Origin: Hyphomicrobiales bacterium
GTDB taxonomy: Bacteria; Pseudomonadota; Alphaproteobacteria; Rhizobiales; S144-23
DNA length: 5,652 nt
Reading direction: 5' to 3'
Assembly (NCBI GenBank): GCA_015494375.1
Contig: WGBL01000006.1
Coordinates: 1-5,652, forward strand
The notes below the pieces were generated by a model, which was not told the origin of the DNA, did not search any database, and was given only the letters and a program-made list of their open reading frames with translations. Below, in pieces: positions 5,489-5,652 of the stretch. Position 1 is the first letter of the stretch, and each line of letters begins with the position of its first letter. A program made the position numbers and the translations under genes.

Positions 5489-5652
5489 CTCCTAGGTCAG
5501 CCCATGGTGAGGCACCGGACGCCTCCAAAGTCAACCAACGCCAGGGCGCCGCGCGCGTCCAAAGTCAGCCAATGGTGACGCGCCGAGCGCGGGGCCCTGG
5601 CGTTGGTTGACTTTGGAGGCGTCCGGTGCCTCACCATGGGCTGACCTAGGAG
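5489..5652. repeat. Perfect 59-bp inverted repeat with 46-nt spacer
   Basis: Bases 5489-5547 are the exact reverse complement of 5594-5652. Inside the arms, after one mismatch, six more pairs form between 5549-5554 and 5587-5592, so the stem can extend. The arm contains CCTAGGTCAGCCCATGGTGA near its outer end. The right arm stops exactly at the window edge, so the true length of the repeat is unknown. It may be a real palindromic element or a foldback join made during library preparation or assembly. No coding sequence is supported within it. Confidence 0.9.
5490..5591. repeat. Three degenerate 34-bp direct repeats
   Basis: Units begin at 5490, 5524 and 5558. Units 2 and 3 both start TCCAAAGTCA and match at about 26 of 34 positions; units 1 and 3 share GTCAGCC(C/A)ATGGTGA (5496-5510 and 5564-5578, 14 of 15) and also match at about 26 of 34. 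The period is not a multiple of three, which argues against coding repeats. The left arm of the inverted repeat covers unit 1 and most of unit 2, while unit 3 lies in the spacer. Confidence 0.7.

Noticed and set aside
5490..5591. CRISPR array
   Set aside because: The 34-bp units are contiguous degenerate direct repeats with no unique spacers between conserved repeats, and no cas gene is present.
5489..5652. Hairpin telomere of a linear replicon
   Set aside because: A closed hairpin end read through would give arms meeting with almost no loop; here a 46-nt imperfectly paired spacer containing a third repeat unit lies between them.

Overview
The window looks like chromosomal DNA from a GC-rich alphaproteobacterium. 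The evidence is the gene order radA-cvpA-purF, which is well known from that class, together with a PurF of the alphaproteobacterial kind that lacks most iron-sulfur ligands. The assignment rests on gene order and motif recall, not on a database search. All four convincing genes lie on the minus strand, so transcription runs from the right end to the left.

Layout in the direction of transcription: (1) 5489-5652, a perfect 59-bp inverted repeat whose right arm ends exactly at the window edge. It overlaps an array of three degenerate 34-bp direct repeats. (2) 5343-3955, radA, a branch-migration helicase of recombination and repair. (3) 3877-3275, cvpA, a four-helix inner-membrane protein. (4) 3274-3064, a 211-bp spacer made largely of 18/21-bp and 15-bp tandem repeats. 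(5) 3063-1504, purF, the first enzyme of purine synthesis. (6) 1503-1247, a spacer with further short tandem repeats and a 114-bp segment bounded by a 10-bp perfect inverted repeat. (7) 1246-134, a secreted TAXI-like solute-binding protein with a highly charged helical tail containing an 18-residue repeat. (8) 133-1, a stretch with no supported gene.

RadA, CvpA and PurF are housekeeping proteins. They share a strand and may be co-transcribed, although the cvpA-purF gap is long enough for a separate purF promoter. The TAXI-like gene has its own strong ribosome binding site and a long upstream spacer and is probably separate; no TRAP permease is visible nearby. Each start was decided by a well-placed Shine-Dalgarno sequence. 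This gives a TTG start for the TAXI-like gene and internal ATG starts for radA, cvpA and purF instead of the longest open frames.

I see no clearly new multi-gene system. The points most worth a second look are the foldback inverted repeat at the right edge, the tandem-repeat arrays of different unit length in all three main spacers, the TAXI domain joined to an 18-residue amphipathic repeat, and the 50-residue Cys/His-containing leader of PurF.
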